Assembly: GCA_028288385.1 (NCBI GenBank)
Contig: JAQBNX010000828.1
Span: 1 to 7,156 of the forward strand
Length of the DNA: 7,156 nucleotides
Source of the DNA: Spirosoma sp.
Lineage (GTDB): Bacteria; Bacteroidota; Bacteroidia; Cytophagales; Spirosomataceae
Direction: 5' to 3'
Below are positions 6,094 to 7,156 of the stretch, piece by piece; within the stretch, counting starts at the first letter, position 1, and each line of letters opens with the position of its first letter. The notes below the pieces were generated by a model. That model made no database searches, was not told where the DNA came from, and was given only the letters and a program-made list of their open reading frames with translations. Position numbers and translations under genes: made by a program.

Positions 6094-7156
6094 TTATACA
6101 GTAGCGCTGGCTTTTCTGAAAAGTTTATTCATTACAAAACGGTTTGCCTTTGGAATAAAGGCAACGATACAACCACTAACTATAAGCCATAATATAAAAA
6201 AAGATACATAGCTATTTACCAGTTTAAATAAAATAAAATATAGGGCTATACACGACGCACTCAGCCCATAAAACATAGCGGTATGCCTAAAAGAAGAGAC
6301 TCCCTTCCTGATTAGCAATATATCCTGGAGTATATGAAATATCATAAACGATAAAAACACAGAGTAAACGATTACCTTCATCGATTTAACATAATACAAG
6401 CCAACGAAGCAAAATAGTAAGTACAGAACAAGGCTGGCAATATTAAAAATCATATCGAATCGTTCTAACTTCATAGCAACCAACAGGTTAGCCTGTAAAA
6501 TCGCTGTAGGGAATATCAACAGAGTAAGAAACATTAGTTTAGTATAGAGAGCAGCATTCTGGTACGTATCGCCAAAAATTAAGGGCACAATTAGGTCTGC
6601 AAATGAGTAAACGAACGTAAACGCCATTAATCCATAGGAGAAGTAAAAAAAGAACACATTTTGGTAATAACCTTTTAGTTCTGCCAGATTATCTGGATTA
6701 TATTTTCTAACCAGAGAAGGGTAAACCGTTGAGGAAACGATAAGCGGTATAATTAATGCAATCTGAAATATTTTGTAAGAAATACCATAAACAGCTACAT
6801 CAGTTAGAGTAAGTAGTTTTGAAACAATAATTTGGGCACTTCGCCAATACAATAACGAAATACTACCAATAACAACGAATGCCCAGTTGGCATAAACTAA
6901 TTCTTTAATCTCAATGAATTTTACTTTATAAGCTAAAATTCCTCTTGTATTTATCAGTTCAGAAGAACCAATTTTCAAAAAAAGATTAATAGTAACAGCC
7001 CGTATTATTACCTGTAAAGTACAAAGAGTAAGAACCGAAAACGGATAAATATATAGTATAGAAGCTATCAAACACAACAGGAACGAGTCAATGATGAGTA
7101 TTTTAAAACTTTTTATCTGCTGCGCTTCTGCAACGTTTAATGATTTGATAGCATCA
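6094..7156 (-). CDS. Polysaccharide flippase (Wzx-like, MOP superfamily), N-terminus outside the window
   Basis: The frame stays open to the right edge; the first full codon is at 7155, giving 353 visible residues. The protein is very hydrophobic, with about ten probable membrane helices (roughly 19-39, 40-56, 89-105, 121-146, 166-188, 205-228, 234-256, 259-281, 293-311 and 314-332 of the fragment) and a basic C-terminal tail. The segment YWRSAQIIVSKLL, then VAVYGISYKI and VYPSLVRKYN, matches the middle of Wzx-type flippases, where a short loop precedes the second helix bundle. These proteins move undecaprenyl-pyrophosphate-linked oligosaccharides from the inner to the outer face of the cytoplasmic membrane. 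Family members have 12-14 helices and about 430-500 residues, so roughly 80-140 residues are missing. The TTG at 7077 is internal. It is the most upstream visible gene of the operon; promoter and earlier genes lie to the right. Confidence 0.88.
   Translation of the reverse strand, partial: DAIKSLNVAEAQQIKSFKILIIDSFLLCLIASILYIYPFSVLTLCTLQVIIRAVTINLFLKIGSSELINTRGILAYKVKFIEIKELVYANWAFVVIGSISLLYWRSAQIIVSKLLTLTDVAVYGISYKIFQIALIIPLIVSSTVYPSLVRKYNPDNLAELKGYYQNVFFFYFSYGLMAFTFVYSFADLIVPLIFGDTYQNAALYTKLMFLTLLIFPTAILQANLLVAMKLERFDMIFNIASLVLYLLFCFVGLYYVKSMKVIVYSVFLSFMIFHILQDILLIRKGVSSFRHTAMFYGLSASCIALYFILFKLVNSYVSFFILWLIVSGCIVAFIPKANRFVMNKLFRKASATV

Overview
This window looks like a chromosomal stretch from a Bacteroidota bacterium, most likely a cytophagalean relative of Spirosoma or Larkinella. 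The phylum call rests on three things. A secreted enzyme ends in a type IX secretion (T9SS) type A sorting domain. It carries the Ser/Thr/Gly-rich Ig/PKD-like repeats typical of Bacteroidota surface proteins. The starts in the lower-strand operon lack Shine-Dalgarno sequences. The genus-level guess is inference only.

Layout: positions 1-2114 (+) hold the 3' part of a large modular glycoside hydrolase family 9 (GH9) gene. It encodes the C-terminal half of the catalytic domain, two tandem Ig/PKD-like domains, a beta-sandwich carbohydrate-binding-like module and a T9SS sorting domain. Positions 2115-2406 are a convergent intergenic region. Its right end is a long AT-rich hairpin with a 21-bp perfect stem (2348-2368 paired with 2402-2422). 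This hairpin probably terminates transcription from both sides and also contains the last codons of the gene arriving from the right.

Positions 2407-7156 (-) form one tightly packed surface-polysaccharide operon, read right to left. The order is a flippase (5' end outside the window), a left-handed beta-helix acetyltransferase, two family 4 (GT4) glycosyltransferases and a WecG/TagA/CpsF-type (GT26) glycosyltransferase. The gaps are 44 nt, a 1-nt TAATG overlap, 32 nt and 30 nt. The set fits assembly of an acetylated oligosaccharide on a lipid carrier at the inner face of the inner membrane, followed by flipping to the periplasm. The initiating sugar-phosphate transferase, polymerase and export genes are not visible and would lie beyond the right edge.

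No RNA gene, CRISPR array, insertion sequence or integration site was seen. I see no evidence of a wholly new system. The points most worth a second look are the terminator palindrome embedded in a gene end, a GT4 enzyme lacking the usual EX7E glutamates, an acetyltransferase that looks like serine acetyltransferase but appears to lack its dyad aspartate, and the unassigned carbohydrate-binding-like module in the GH9 protein.
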